Shown here: in pieces, positions 35,618 to 44,960 of the stretch
Numbering within the stretch: the first letter of the stretch is position 1
Layout of the letters: each line of letters starts with the position of its first letter
Assembly (NCBI GenBank): GCA_016933275.1
Contig: JAFGBI010000082.1
Span: forward strand, 1 to 53,242
DNA from: Polyangiaceae bacterium
GTDB lineage: Bacteria > Myxococcota_A > Polyangia > Polyangiales > Polyangiaceae
DNA length: 53,242 nt
Reading direction: 5' to 3'
The notes under the pieces: model-generated
What the model was told of the DNA's origin: nothing
The model's database searches: none
What the model saw: the letters and a program-made list of their open reading frames with translations, nothing else
Program-made: the position numbers and the translations under genes

Positions 35618-37177
35618 ATGAACACAGCTCCGCAGACGAAGCCACCATCGCCGTTCGCGCGCCGCGAACTTGGGATCCTCCTTCACCCCTCCTCGCTCTT
35701 CAACCGAGAGGACGTCGGCACCCTCGGCAAGACGGCCTACCAGTTCGTCGACTGGCTCAGCTCGAGCGGCGTGACGCTTTGGCAGATCCTCCCGCTCACC
35801 CCGAATGGCCAGTATCACTCCCCCTACTTCAGCTACTCCGCCTTCGCTGGCAACCCGTGGCTCATTGATCTCGAGCTCTTGGCGGAGGCCGAGCTACTCG
35901 ACGATCCCCCGCTATACTCCGGGCACCGAGACCACCGGATCCCCTTCCCCGATCTGCCCAGGCTCAAGCTGCCTCACCTGCTCCGGGCCGCGGCGGCCTT
36001 CCTCTCGCACCCGGACCACCCCTGGCGGCGAGAGTTCTCGGATTTCTGCGCCCGAGAGACTTGGCTCGACGACACCTGCCACTTCTTCGCTTTGAAGGAG
36101 GAGCTGCTCGACACGCCGTGGTGGAAGTGGGAGGTGGCGCTGCGAAAGCGCGAGCCCTCGGCCGTCGCCGAATCGAAGCGCGCGCTCGCGTCGAGGCTCG
36201 AGGTCTATCGCGCTCTCTTCTTTTTTTTCGAGAAGCAGTGGCGCGACGTCAAGCAGTACGCGAACCAGAAGGGGGTCCGAATCCTCGGCGATTTGCCGAT
36301 CTACGTGAACCACGACTCGGCCGACGTGTGGCTCCACCAGGACCAGTTCAAGCTCGACCACCAGGGGAAGCTCACCGTAAAGTCCGGGGTTCCTCCGGAC
36401 TACTTCAGCGAGAAGGGGCAGCTCTGGGGGAACCCCATCTACGAGTGGAGCCGAATGGCGACGGACGGCTTCACCTGGTGGATCCGACGTCTCCGCCGCT
36501 GCGTCGAGCTCACCGATATCGTGCGCATCGACCACTTCCGTGCCCTCTCGGCCTACTGGGAGGTGCCAGGGAACGCGACGGACGCCCGGAACGGGAGATG
36601 GGTGAAGGGGCCAGGCCAGGCATTCTTCGATGTCCTCCGCGCCGAGTTCCCGACGCTTCCCTTCGTCGCCGAGGATCTCGGCACGCTCGACGAGGACGTC
36701 CACCGGCTCCGCGACGAGAACGGTCTCTACGGCATGCGGATCCTGCAGTTTGGCTTCGACGGGATGCCCGACAACGTGCACCGTCCGCACTTCTTCCCGC
36801 CGGACTCGATCGCGTACACGGGAACCCACGACAACGACACGGTGGCGGGGTGGTGGAAGTCGCACCGGTGGGAGCAACGCGTGGAGATCGCAGCCTACTA
36901 CCAGATCAGCCCCGAAGACGATGTAGGGAAGGTCACCTGGTCGCTGATCGAGGCCGCCGTGGCATGCCGGTCCAACGTCGCCATCATTCCGATGCAGGAT
37001 CTCCTCGTGCTCGACGGGCGCGCCCGCATGAACGATCCGGCTTCGTTCGTCGACAACTGGGGGTGGCGACTGCCGCCGGACGGGATCAGTGAGGAGCTCG
37101 GCGCCTCCCTTCGACAACTCCGCGATCGATACCGCCCGACCGTGGTCACCGCACCGCCCGCCGCGGAAGAGCCATAG
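35618..37177 (+). CDS. malQ: 4-alpha-glucanotransferase (amylomaltase)
   Basis: A 519-residue GH77 enzyme that moves maltodextrin units between alpha-1,4-glucans, as part of glycogen or maltose metabolism. Family segments: 'LGILLHPSSLFNREDVGTLG', 'LPLTPNGQYHSPYFSYSAFAGN', 'LPIYVNHDSADVW', the nucleophile Asp in 'IVRIDHFRALSAYW', acid/base Glu in 'PFVAEDLGTLDEDV' and the third carboxylate in 'YTGTHDNDTVAGWW'. The length is typical for the bacterial short form. The ATG at 35618 fits the conserved N-terminus; the frame upstream overlaps the previous gene and is not used. Together with the GH13 enzyme at 44.9 kb it suggests alpha-glucan metabolism, though the two are 8 kb apart. It converges with the double kinase gene. 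Confidence 0.95.
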   Translation: MNTAPQTKPPSPFARRELGILLHPSSLFNREDVGTLGKTAYQFVDWLSSSGVTLWQILPLTPNGQYHSPYFSYSAFAGNPWLIDLELLAEAELLDDPPLYSGHRDHRIPFPDLPRLKLPHLLRAAAAFLSHPDHPWRREFSDFCARETWLDDTCHFFALKEELLDTPWWKWEVALRKREPSAVAESKRALASRLEVYRALFFFFEKQWRDVKQYANQKGVRILGDLPIYVNHDSADVWLHQDQFKLDHQGKLTVKSGVPPDYFSEKGQLWGNPIYEWSRMATDGFTWWIRRLRRCVELTDIVRIDHFRALSAYWEVPGNATDARNGRWVKGPGQAFFDVLRAEFPTLPFVAEDLGTLDEDVHRLRDENGLYGMRILQFGFDGMPDNVHRPHFFPPDSIAYTGTHDNDTVAGWWKSHRWEQRVEIAAYYQISPEDDVGKVTWSLIEAAVACRSNVAIIPMQDLLVLDGRARMNDPASFVDNWGWRLPPDGISEELGASLRQLRDRYRPTVVTAPPAAEEP

Positions 37178-37262
37178 CGGGGCGCCCCGTTCGGCGCGCT
37201 GGTGCCGCCGTCAGGTCGTTCCAACGGAGCGGCGCCTCGTGAGCTGGGTCCGTTCCCGGCGC

Positions 37263-40040
37263 TCACTTCATGGCGACGGCGGAGGGACTGATGCGCCCGA
37301 GCAGCTCACGCGCCTCGGGGCAGTCGGGCTGCTCCTTCAGCACGGCCTTCAGGGTTGCGACGGCCTCGTCTCGTTTGCCCACCGCGCGCGCCATGCGCGC
37401 CAGCTCGAGCCGCGATCCCACTCCCGGTTCGGCCGCGACCCAACGCTGGGCAGCGCGATAGGCTTCTCCCCAACTCTTGGTCGCCGCCGCGGCGTGCGAG
37501 AGCTCGGCGAGGACCCGAGCATCGTTCGGGTGGTTCCTGGCCAGGCGTCGGAGCTGATCGTAGGCCTTGATCGCACGACCGTTGGCGACGAGGTCCGCAG
37601 CCGCCCGAACCTCTGAGGCGACGGGGTCCTCTCCGACCGGCGAGGGAGCGGCTTCGGGGGTCGGCCCGGGGTTCGTAGTCCCATTGGCGGCGACCTCGTC
37701 CTCTACGATCTCGGGGTCTTCGGGCGGAGCGGCCCCGGCTTCGCTTCCGGCCTCTACGTCCTCATCGAGCTCTCCTCCCGCGACCGCCAAGCGCTTGGCG
37801 GCGTTCTGGGGAGCTGGGGCGGCCGCGGCCAGGACCGAGAGCGGGGTCGCGGGCGGAGCGGCCTCCGGGGCCGGGGCGGCGTCGCCCTGGTTCGGCACCC
37901 AGCGCGCGAGCCAGGCGATGGCTGGCGTGGTGCGCTCCCGCAAAACCTGCGAGGACTCCGGGTGGGTGGCCCCATAGGCCAGCAGCCCGCCGAGCGCGAA
38001 CAGGCCGACGGCGGTGGAGATGGTGCCGCGCCGGCGGCGTCGAATGCGGGCGATTCGGGGCTCGTCGAGCGCGGCCTCCAGCGCTTCCCGGAGTGCGCCC
38101 GCCGACTGATAGCGGTGTTCCGGCGAGCGGGCGAGGGCCTTCTGAATCGTCTGGTCGAGCATCTTTGGGTTTCCTCTCTCTGGTGCCCGACGCGAGACGG
38201 GCTCCGGGTCTCCACGGCGCTTCGCCTCGAACAGCGCGACGGCGCTCTTGGCCTCATGCGGTAACGTTCCGCTCAGCAATTCGTAGAGCACGGCGCCCAA
38301 CGCGTAGAGATCGCTCCGAGCGTCAGCGTTCCCCAGGGTCTGTTCGGGAGCCATGTACTCCGGGGTGCCGAAGATCTCGATCGCGTCCCCATTCCCAGTG
38401 GTGGCGGGCTCGATGAGCGTGTGTTTGGCCACGCCGAAGTCGAGCAGCTTCAGGGTCCCGTTGCGCGTGAGAAAGAGGTTCCCGGGCTTGATATCGCGGT
38501 GGACGATCGATGCCGCGTGTGCCACCTCGAGGGCCCGGCAGGCCTGTACGCCGAGCTCGACAACCTCTAGCCACGTGAGCCAAGGCTCGCGCGCCATGCG
38601 CTGATCGAGCGGCTCCCCGTCGAGGTACTCCATGACGTAGAATGGACGGCCGTCCCCCGCCACTCCGAAGTCGAAGACGGTGACCAGGTTATCGTGGCGG
38701 AGCTGGGCGATGGCGCGTGCCTCGGACCGGAAGCGCGCCGTGTGCTCGGCCGCTCCGCTGCCCGGCGCGGTGAGCGCCTTGATGGCCACCCTCCGCCCGA
38801 GGTCGACGTGCTCGGCCTCGTAGACCGTGCCCATGGCCCCTTGCCCGAGGGTGCGGACGAGGCGGTATCGTGTCCCGGACAGGAGCGCGGGATCGCCGTC
38901 CTCGGTGACGCGCGGCGCGTGGGTGGAGAACAGGGCCGAGTCGGCGCTCAAGCGCCGGGCCTCGGATACCAGCCGGGAGAACTCGGCGCGACTGCGGGTC
39001 GGCTCCGCGGGGTAGAGACGCCGCAGGAGGTTGGCCACCCGGGACCGGACACTCCGCGCGCCGTCTTCGGCCGAGGGCGCTCGCTTGAGCAGCGCGACGA
39101 GGTCCGTCATCGCCTCCCGAGCCGACGCGTAGCGCGCCGTGAGCCGGTGAGCCGTGAGCTTGGCGATGATGGCATCGAGCTCGTGGGGGGCGTCGATCTC
39201 CTCGGCGAGGGATGCCGGACGCCGCTCGCCGACCGCCACCGCGGACAGATGCTCACTCGCTTCACCAGTGAGGAAGCGTCGCCCAGCCAGGAGCTCCCAG
39301 AGCATGATGCCGACTGCGTAGAGGTCCGCGGGCGCGTCGCCGGGGGTGTTGTTGGCGACCTCGGGAGCGACGTAGCCGGGCTTGGCAAAGACCACTCCGG
39401 CGACGGTGTGGCAGCGCCGGTTCTCCCCCCGGGCGGTGCCAAAATCGATGATCTTTACCTCACCGCCGTACCCGACCATGACGTTCTGCGGGCTCAGGTC
39501 ACGGTGCACGATCTCGAGAGGGCGACCGGCCACGTCCGTCCGCTCGTGGACGTGGGCGAGCGCCTCGGTGAGAGCGACGCCAATGGCGACGGCATCCGGC
39601 CAAGCCACCCGCGTGCCGAGCTGAGTCGCGCGGTGCCGGACCTCGCCGAGGTTCCGGCCCTCGACGTACTCGATGACCACATAGGGCTTGCCCGTCGGAT
39701 CGGTGCTGGCCTCCTGGATCTGCGCGACTCCCGGGTGGTGAAGCTGGGACTGGATACGGGCCTCGTCGAGGAATCGAGCCAGGAAGGAGCGATCGGCCGC
39801 GTGCTCCCGCCGAATGATCTTGACGACGCAGGGACGCTCCGCGCCCTCGATGCCACCCGCCGTGGCCAGGAACACCTCCCCCATGCCACCGCGAGCCATG
39901 TGCTTGAGCAGCACGAGGCGCCCGAAGCGACGGGGTAGCTCGGCCTCCGGGGGGTGGGCCACGGTGGGCTCGGCAGCCGGACTCGGGGCGTTGGAGTCCC
40001 TGGGCTTGGGATCGAAGGTGGCCGCTTCTCGGGGGTCCAT
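37263..40040 (-). CDS. Tandem double serine/threonine kinase with TPR-like tail
   Basis: A 925-residue protein with two complete-looking kinase domains in one chain. The first (about 40-310) has ARGGMGEVF, 'CVVKIIRREH', HRDLSPQN (from 179), DFGTARG and 'PGYVAPEV'. The second (about 405-660) has GQGAMGTVY, 'VAIKALT', HRDIKPGN (from 514), DFGVAKH and 'GTPEYMAPEQ'. A short Arg-rich stretch and one membrane helix (about 668-690) follow, then an Ala/Pro/Glu linker and TPR-like repeats (about 810-920; 'ARVLAELSHAAAATKSWGEA', 'ARMARAVGKRDEAVATLKAV') that would be periplasmic. HRDLSPQN in the first domain replaces the usual Lys with Ser, a change common among some myxobacterial kinases. The start at ATG 40040 is chosen by domain position; the frame is open to 40427. 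Confidence 0.9.
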   Translation of the reverse strand: MDPREAATFDPKPRDSNAPSPAAEPTVAHPPEAELPRRFGRLVLLKHMARGGMGEVFLATAGGIEGAERPCVVKIIRREHAADRSFLARFLDEARIQSQLHHPGVAQIQEASTDPTGKPYVVIEYVEGRNLGEVRHRATQLGTRVAWPDAVAIGVALTEALAHVHERTDVAGRPLEIVHRDLSPQNVMVGYGGEVKIIDFGTARGENRRCHTVAGVVFAKPGYVAPEVANNTPGDAPADLYAVGIMLWELLAGRRFLTGEASEHLSAVAVGERRPASLAEEIDAPHELDAIIAKLTAHRLTARYASAREAMTDLVALLKRAPSAEDGARSVRSRVANLLRRLYPAEPTRSRAEFSRLVSEARRLSADSALFSTHAPRVTEDGDPALLSGTRYRLVRTLGQGAMGTVYEAEHVDLGRRVAIKALTAPGSGAAEHTARFRSEARAIAQLRHDNLVTVFDFGVAGDGRPFYVMEYLDGEPLDQRMAREPWLTWLEVVELGVQACRALEVAHAASIVHRDIKPGNLFLTRNGTLKLLDFGVAKHTLIEPATTGNGDAIEIFGTPEYMAPEQTLGNADARSDLYALGAVLYELLSGTLPHEAKSAVALFEAKRRGDPEPVSRRAPERGNPKMLDQTIQKALARSPEHRYQSAGALREALEAALDEPRIARIRRRRRGTISTAVGLFALGGLLAYGATHPESSQVLRERTTPAIAWLARWVPNQGDAAPAPEAAPPATPLSVLAAAAPAPQNAAKRLAVAGGELDEDVEAGSEAGAAPPEDPEIVEDEVAANGTTNPGPTPEAAPSPVGEDPVASEVRAAADLVANGRAIKAYDQLRRLARNHPNDARVLAELSHAAAATKSWGEAYRAAQRWVAAEPGVGSRLELARMARAVGKRDEAVATLKAVLKEQPDCPEARELLGRISPSAVAMK

Positions 40041-40158
40041 AGGGCCATGGTGCCAATGTAGGTGTAGGTGGCCAAGAAACCTGGCGGCGCACCGGCCAAC
40101 CTGGAGGGTCGGTTGCCAGTTGTGAGGCCGCAACAGGGGACTAGACTCCGTCCGCCGC

Positions 40159-40575
40159 ATGTCTCGGCCTCCCGTCATGCCACGGTGTGTCCACCGCGGA
40201 TGGTCAGCGCTCCTGCTGGTCTTCGCGGTCGCCGGGCTGCTCTTCCCGTCGGCGGCGCGAGCTTCGGTGCCGATCTGCAGCGAGCAGGCCACCACCGATT
40301 TCGCGCCCGCACCCATGGTGGCGGTGAAGACCGCGGAGATGCGGGCGCATCGCGTGTGCGAGATCAGATTCCGACCCAGCGTGGACGTCGCCGACCCCGT
40401 GCACGACCCGAGCCCGCCCCCGCCCACCCATCCGCTGGAGCGGGGTTGCGCCGAGTCGGTCCACTGGCCGACCCGACCAGGGGCCCTTTGCGCGATGCCT
40501 CCGGCTGAACGAGAGGCCCCAGCCGAAGCGGAAGACCAGGGGATCTACCGACCACCGCGAGGCGACCTCCGCTGA
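40159..40575 (+). CDS. Possible small secreted protein
   Basis: A 138-residue frame divergent from the double kinase. From the inner ATG at 40177 (MPRCVHRGWSALLLVFAVAG) it has a good signal peptide ending at 'AARA', then a Cys/Pro-rich mature part with four cysteines and no recognisable domain. It ends with 'YRPPRGDLR'. It precedes the triple-DsbA genes by about 240 bases on the same strand, so it could be a small exported substrate of them, but that is only a guess from position. The hydrophobic core of the signal is the main support; no Shine-Dalgarno is clear. Confidence 0.45.
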   Translation: MSRPPVMPRCVHRGWSALLLVFAVAGLLFPSAARASVPICSEQATTDFAPAPMVAVKTAEMRAHRVCEIRFRPSVDVADPVHDPSPPPPTHPLERGCAESVHWPTRPGALCAMPPAEREAPAEAEDQGIYRPPRGDLR

Positions 40576-40818
40576 GGAACGGAGGGTCGAGCACGTCCGG
40601 CGGAGATGGTCCGCCGACCCCGCCGTGCTCCCTCCGTTGCCTGTCCTCGGGGCATTGGCCCCGACCGCGGGTTGCCGCCCCGCTCCACCTGGGTTAGCGG
40701 CCCGTCGGCACCTCGCCGAATGACCACCGAGGGCTCTCCGTCGCCGGGTTGCGGGGCGACCGATGGCGGAGCTCCCGTCCAGCGAATCAGCAAAGCCTAA
40801 AGAGAGCAGGAGATTTCC
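40576..40818. promoter_or_regulatory. Leader of the triple-DsbA operon
   Basis: Contains a hairpin TCGGGGC...GCCCCGA at about 40651-40669 and, at the right end, an AGCAGGAGATT Shine-Dalgarno just before ATG 40819. The promoter is expected here, but no -35/-10 pair can be assigned. Confidence 0.35.
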
Positions 40819-42786
40819 ATGAACAAAGGAACCGCCATCGTCGGGTTCTTCCTGTGCTTCCTCGCAGGAATGGGCCTCATGTGGGGCATAGGAAACCGCC
40901 ATGAGGGTGCGATCGGTGCTGAGCGATCCGGGGGACCGGTCGACCACACCACCGCGTCCATCCCCGTCGATCCCACCACCGATCCTGTCTGGGGCAACCT
41001 CGACGCGCCCGTGACCATCGTCGAGATCAGCGACTTCGAGTGTCCGTACTGCAGCCGGGTCGAGCCCACCATCGAGCAGGTCAAGAGCGAGTACGGGCCC
41101 GAGAAGATCCGCATCGTCTGGAAGAACAACCCGCTGCCGTTCCACAAGAACGCGCGTACCGCGCACGAGGCAGCCGTAGCCACATTCCAGGCGGCGGGTG
41201 GCGGCGTGAAGGGCAGCGAGGCCTTCTGGAAGTTCCACCAGACCGCCTTCAAGAACCAGAAGGCGCTCACGGAGGGCAACTTCGAACAGTGGGCGCAGCA
41301 GGCAGGGGTCGACATGGGCAAGTTCAAGCAGCTGCTGAAGAGCCCCGACACCAAGGCCAAGATCGAGAAGGATCTGGCGATGGCTCGCTCGATCGGCGCC
41401 CGCGGCACCCCGAACTTCCGCATCAACGGGGTCGAGGTGAGCGGAGCGCAACCATTCACCAAGTTCAAGGAGGTGATCGAGAACGAACTCGCCGAGGCCA
41501 AACGCCTCGAGGCGTCGGGGACCAAGCCGGGCGACATCTACCTCTCGCGCCTCAAGAAGAACGCCGGAGACGTCAAGAAGGACGACGCCAAGCCCGACAA
41601 GAAGAAGGAGCAGCCAGAAGACACCACGATCTGGAAGGTGCCGGTCGACAAGGACGATCCGATCCGCGGTCCGAAGGATGCCCTGGTGACCATCGTCATG
41701 TGGTCGGACTACCAGTGTCCCTTCTGCAAGCGCGTCGAGGAGACCGTCGACAAGGTCGTGGAGACCTACAAGGACGACGTCCGGATCGTGTGGAAGGATA
41801 ACCCCCTGCCGTTCCACAACCGGGCCAAGCCCGCGGCCGCGGTCGGGCGCGCCGCCTATGACAAGGGTGGCGACAAGCTCTTCTGGGATGCCCACCAGGC
41901 GCTGTTCGAGAGCGCGCCGAAGCTCGAGGACGCGGACCTCGAGGCCGTCTGCAAGAAGCTCGGCCTGAGCTGGGCCGACGTGAAGGCCGCCATCGATGCC
42001 AAAAAGTACGACGCCAAGTTCACCCAGGTGATGGACCAGGGCGCGGACCTCAACGCCCGTGGGACGCCCCACTTCTTCGTCAACGGTATGCGCCTGAGCG
42101 GCGCGCAACCGTTCGAGAAGTTCAAGGAGATCATCGACAAGCGCCTCACCGAAGCCAAGCAACTCGTCAGCGGTGGCACGCCCAAGGACGGCGTCTACGA
42201 CAAGATCATGGAGACCGCGAAGGGGCCTCCGCCGCCCGAGACGAAGGACGTCCCCATGCCCGGCCCCGACAGCCCCTTCAGGGGTGGAGCCAACGCCAAG
42301 GTGGTGCTCCAGGTGTTCAGCGACTTCCAGTGCCCATTCTCCTCACGCATCGAGCCGACCATGAACCAGGTCGCGGAGGCGTATGGCGACAGGGTGAAGA
42401 TCGTGTGGCGACACATGCCGCTAGAGTTCCACAAGGACGCCCCGCTCGCCTCCGAGGCCGCGGTCGAAGCCTTCGTGCAGAAGGGCAACGCTGGCTTCTG
42501 GAAGTTCCACGACGCCCTCTTCGCGAAGCAGAAGGAGAAAGACGCACTGAAGCGGGAGGGCCTCGAGAAGCTCGCCCAGGAGCAGGGCCTCGACATGGCC
42601 AAGTTCAAGGCCGCGCTCGACTCCCACAAGCACAAGGCGAAGGTCGACGCCGATGCCAAGATTGGCGCTAGCGCCGGCATCACCGGGACCCCCGCCACCG
42701 TGGTGAACAAGTACTTCGTCAGCGGCGCCCAGCCGTTCCCTGCCTTCAAGCGGGCCATCGAGATGGCGTTGAAAGAAGCGAAGTGA
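40819..42786 (+). CDS. Triple DsbA-like thioredoxin-domain protein 1
   Basis: A 655-residue membrane-anchored or exported protein (N-terminal helix about 5-24) made of three consecutive DsbA/thioredoxin-fold domains of roughly 200 residues. Active-site motifs: CPYC at 75-78, CPFC at 300-303, and CPFS at 505-508, where the second cysteine is Ser. Each domain repeats the order active site, 'W+xxPLPFHxxA' (PLEFH in the third), then the cis-Pro loop (RGTPNF, RGTPHF, TGTPAT) and 'SGAQPF'. The domains probably act as thiol oxidases, reductases or isomerases outside the cytoplasm. A Lys/Asp-rich linker (about 245-275) separates domains 1 and 2. A good Shine-Dalgarno precedes ATG 40819. The stop overlaps the GTG of the next gene (GTGA). 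Confidence 0.92.
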   Translation: MNKGTAIVGFFLCFLAGMGLMWGIGNRHEGAIGAERSGGPVDHTTASIPVDPTTDPVWGNLDAPVTIVEISDFECPYCSRVEPTIEQVKSEYGPEKIRIVWKNNPLPFHKNARTAHEAAVATFQAAGGGVKGSEAFWKFHQTAFKNQKALTEGNFEQWAQQAGVDMGKFKQLLKSPDTKAKIEKDLAMARSIGARGTPNFRINGVEVSGAQPFTKFKEVIENELAEAKRLEASGTKPGDIYLSRLKKNAGDVKKDDAKPDKKKEQPEDTTIWKVPVDKDDPIRGPKDALVTIVMWSDYQCPFCKRVEETVDKVVETYKDDVRIVWKDNPLPFHNRAKPAAAVGRAAYDKGGDKLFWDAHQALFESAPKLEDADLEAVCKKLGLSWADVKAAIDAKKYDAKFTQVMDQGADLNARGTPHFFVNGMRLSGAQPFEKFKEIIDKRLTEAKQLVSGGTPKDGVYDKIMETAKGPPPPETKDVPMPGPDSPFRGGANAKVVLQVFSDFQCPFSSRIEPTMNQVAEAYGDRVKIVWRHMPLEFHKDAPLASEAAVEAFVQKGNAGFWKFHDALFAKQKEKDALKREGLEKLAQEQGLDMAKFKAALDSHKHKAKVDADAKIGASAGITGTPATVVNKYFVSGAQPFPAFKRAIEMALKEAK

Positions 42787-44858
42787 GGCGTCACGGCTCG
42801 GCGCGAGGTCGTTCTTCCCCTCACCAAGGGGGGACGACCTCGCCCGGGTCGGCGCCCTGGTGGACGAGCGCGCTGCTCCCGTGGCTGGGGGGCGCGCTCG
42901 TCGCTTGTAGCGGGGGGCCTCGAGCCACCCCAGCCGTGGCCCCGACGGAGGTCGATCTCACCTCCCCGCCGGCAACCGCGACGGCGGAGACCAGTCGTCC
43001 CATCGAGAGGGCCGCGCAGGCGACCGCCGACGGGCTACCGGTGGGCCCCGACGATGCCGTCTGGGGCGCCTCGGACGCGCCGGTGACCATCGTCCTCTTC
43101 ACTGACTATCAATGCCCGTTCTCCGCGCGGGTGCAGCCGACCCTCGACGAGCTCCGGCGCGCCAACCCGGAGCATTCGCTGCGCATCGTCGTCAAGCACA
43201 ACCCGTTGCCGTTCCACCGGGAGGCACTGCCGGCCGCGCACGCCGCGCAGGCCGTGTTGTTGCTGGCCGGCGACCCCGCCTTCTTCGACTTCTCGGCGCG
43301 GCTCTACGCCCAGCAGCAAGACCTAACACCAGAGCTCTTCGAGCGCGAGGCGGTACGACTGGACATCTCTCGTCGGGCGTTCCGCGCCGCGCTCGAGGAT
43401 CCCCGCGTGGTCCAGAAGGTCGTGGATGACATGGCCCTCGCCCGCCGAATCGGCGTGCGGGGCACGCCCGTATTCCGAATCAACGGGGTCGAGGTGTCTG
43501 GCGCTCGACCGCTCGAGGCTTTCACCACGGTGGTCGTGGCGGAGCGACTCGCCTCGCTGCTCCTGATTGCCGAAGGGACCCCCGCGAAACAGGTCTACGC
43601 GCGCCGCGTCGTCGAGAACCTCGAGGTCCCGGACGGAGACGGAGGGAGCGCCGCGGAGACGGGGGCGCGTTCCTCCCGGGACACGACGGTCTGGGCGATC
43701 CCCGTGGGGAAGTCGCCGGTACGCGGTCCCGCCACGGCGCTGGTCACGATCGTCGAGTTCGTGGAATTCCAGTGCCCCTTCTGCAAGCGCGCAGAGGCCA
43801 CGCTGGATGAGCTCGAGCGGCGGTACCCCGGTGAGCTCAGGTTCGTCTTCAAGCACCATCCAATGCCCTTCCATCCGCGGGCGATGCCGGCCGCGATGCT
43901 CGCGATGGAAGCCAGGCGGCAGCGCGGAGTCAGTGGCTTCTGGGACGCCGCGGACCGCCTGTGGGATTCGACACCTGCACTCGAAGACCCGGATCTCGAG
44001 ACGATCGCGAGGAGCCTCCGCCTGAACGTTCCGGCGACGATGCAGGCCATCGCGAGCGAAGCGCACCGTGGCGAGGTCGAGGAGGACATGGAGCTCGCGG
44101 CCGACTTCGAGGCCAGGGGAACCCCACATTTCTTCATCAACGGCCACCGTCTCGCGGGTGCTCAGCCCATCGAGAGGTTCGTGGAGGAGGTGGAGGCGCG
44201 GCTCGTCGAGGCGCGCGCGCTGCTCGCGAGCGGCGTGCCGCGAACCCGGATCTACGAGGAGGTGCTGAAGCGGGGGAAGGGACCACCGAGACCGGAGATC
44301 CTCCATGTGCCCCCACCGACGGTGGCCGAGCCGAGCCGCGGGCCGCGGGGCGCACCGGTCGTCCTGACGCTCTTCTCCGACTTCCAGTGTCCGTTCTGCA
44401 GACGCATAGAGCCCACGCTCGATGCCCTCCTCCAGGAGTTTCCCACCGAGCTCCGGGTTGTCTGGCGTGATCTGCCGTTGGAGTTTCACCACCACGCGAA
44501 GCTCGCCAGCGAGGCCGCCCGTGAGGCCTTCGCACAACGGGGCAACCCCGGCTTCTGGGCGATGCACGACCTACTCTTCCAGCACCAGGCCGACCCGGGC
44601 GGACTCGAGCGGCCGGCGCTGGAGTCCTACGCCAGTCAGATCGGGCTCAATCTGGGCCGCTTCCGCGCCGCCCTCGATCAGAATCGACACACCGCCGCCG
44701 TCGAGGCCAGCGCGAACGTCGCGAACCAGGCCGGGATCCACGGGACGCCAACCTCGGTCGTCAACGGCTATCTCGTATCGGGAGCCGATAGCCTCCAAGC
44801 CTTCCGCCGCGCGGTCCGGCTCGCGCTCGCCGACCATCGCTCGGGAATGCCGCCCTGA
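42783..44858 (+). CDS. Triple DsbA-like thioredoxin-domain lipoprotein 2
   Basis: A 691-residue paralogue of the preceding protein, joined to it by a four-base GTGA overlap. The N-terminus is a long signal with a lipobox-like LVAC (Cys about 42). Three DsbA-like domains follow, with CPFS at 111-114 (second cysteine lost), CPFC at 331-334 and CPFC at 536-539, each with PLPFH, PMPFH or PLEFH and a cis-Pro loop (RGTPVF, RGTPHF, HGTPTS). Domain by domain it matches protein 1: the first domains share 'FRINGVEVSGA', the second share 'ARGTPHFF+NG', the third share 'PLEFH' and 'VVN+Y+VSGA'. It is expected in the periplasm, anchored by lipid. The two products may act together. Confidence 0.92.
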   Translation: MRRHGSARGRSSPHQGGTTSPGSAPWWTSALLPWLGGALVACSGGPRATPAVAPTEVDLTSPPATATAETSRPIERAAQATADGLPVGPDDAVWGASDAPVTIVLFTDYQCPFSARVQPTLDELRRANPEHSLRIVVKHNPLPFHREALPAAHAAQAVLLLAGDPAFFDFSARLYAQQQDLTPELFEREAVRLDISRRAFRAALEDPRVVQKVVDDMALARRIGVRGTPVFRINGVEVSGARPLEAFTTVVVAERLASLLLIAEGTPAKQVYARRVVENLEVPDGDGGSAAETGARSSRDTTVWAIPVGKSPVRGPATALVTIVEFVEFQCPFCKRAEATLDELERRYPGELRFVFKHHPMPFHPRAMPAAMLAMEARRQRGVSGFWDAADRLWDSTPALEDPDLETIARSLRLNVPATMQAIASEAHRGEVEEDMELAADFEARGTPHFFINGHRLAGAQPIERFVEEVEARLVEARALLASGVPRTRIYEEVLKRGKGPPRPEILHVPPPTVAEPSRGPRGAPVVLTLFSDFQCPFCRRIEPTLDALLQEFPTELRVVWRDLPLEFHHHAKLASEAAREAFAQRGNPGFWAMHDLLFQHQADPGGLERPALESYASQIGLNLGRFRAALDQNRHTAAVEASANVANQAGIHGTPTSVVNGYLVSGADSLQAFRRAVRLALADHRSGMPP

Positions 44859-44960
44859 CAGGCGGACCGGGTGGCCGTGGCTGGGCCACGAGCGCGCGAC
44901 TCGCGAAGAACGTCCGCGGGGCGCCGTGAACCCGGACGCCCGCCGTGTTATCTCGAGGCC

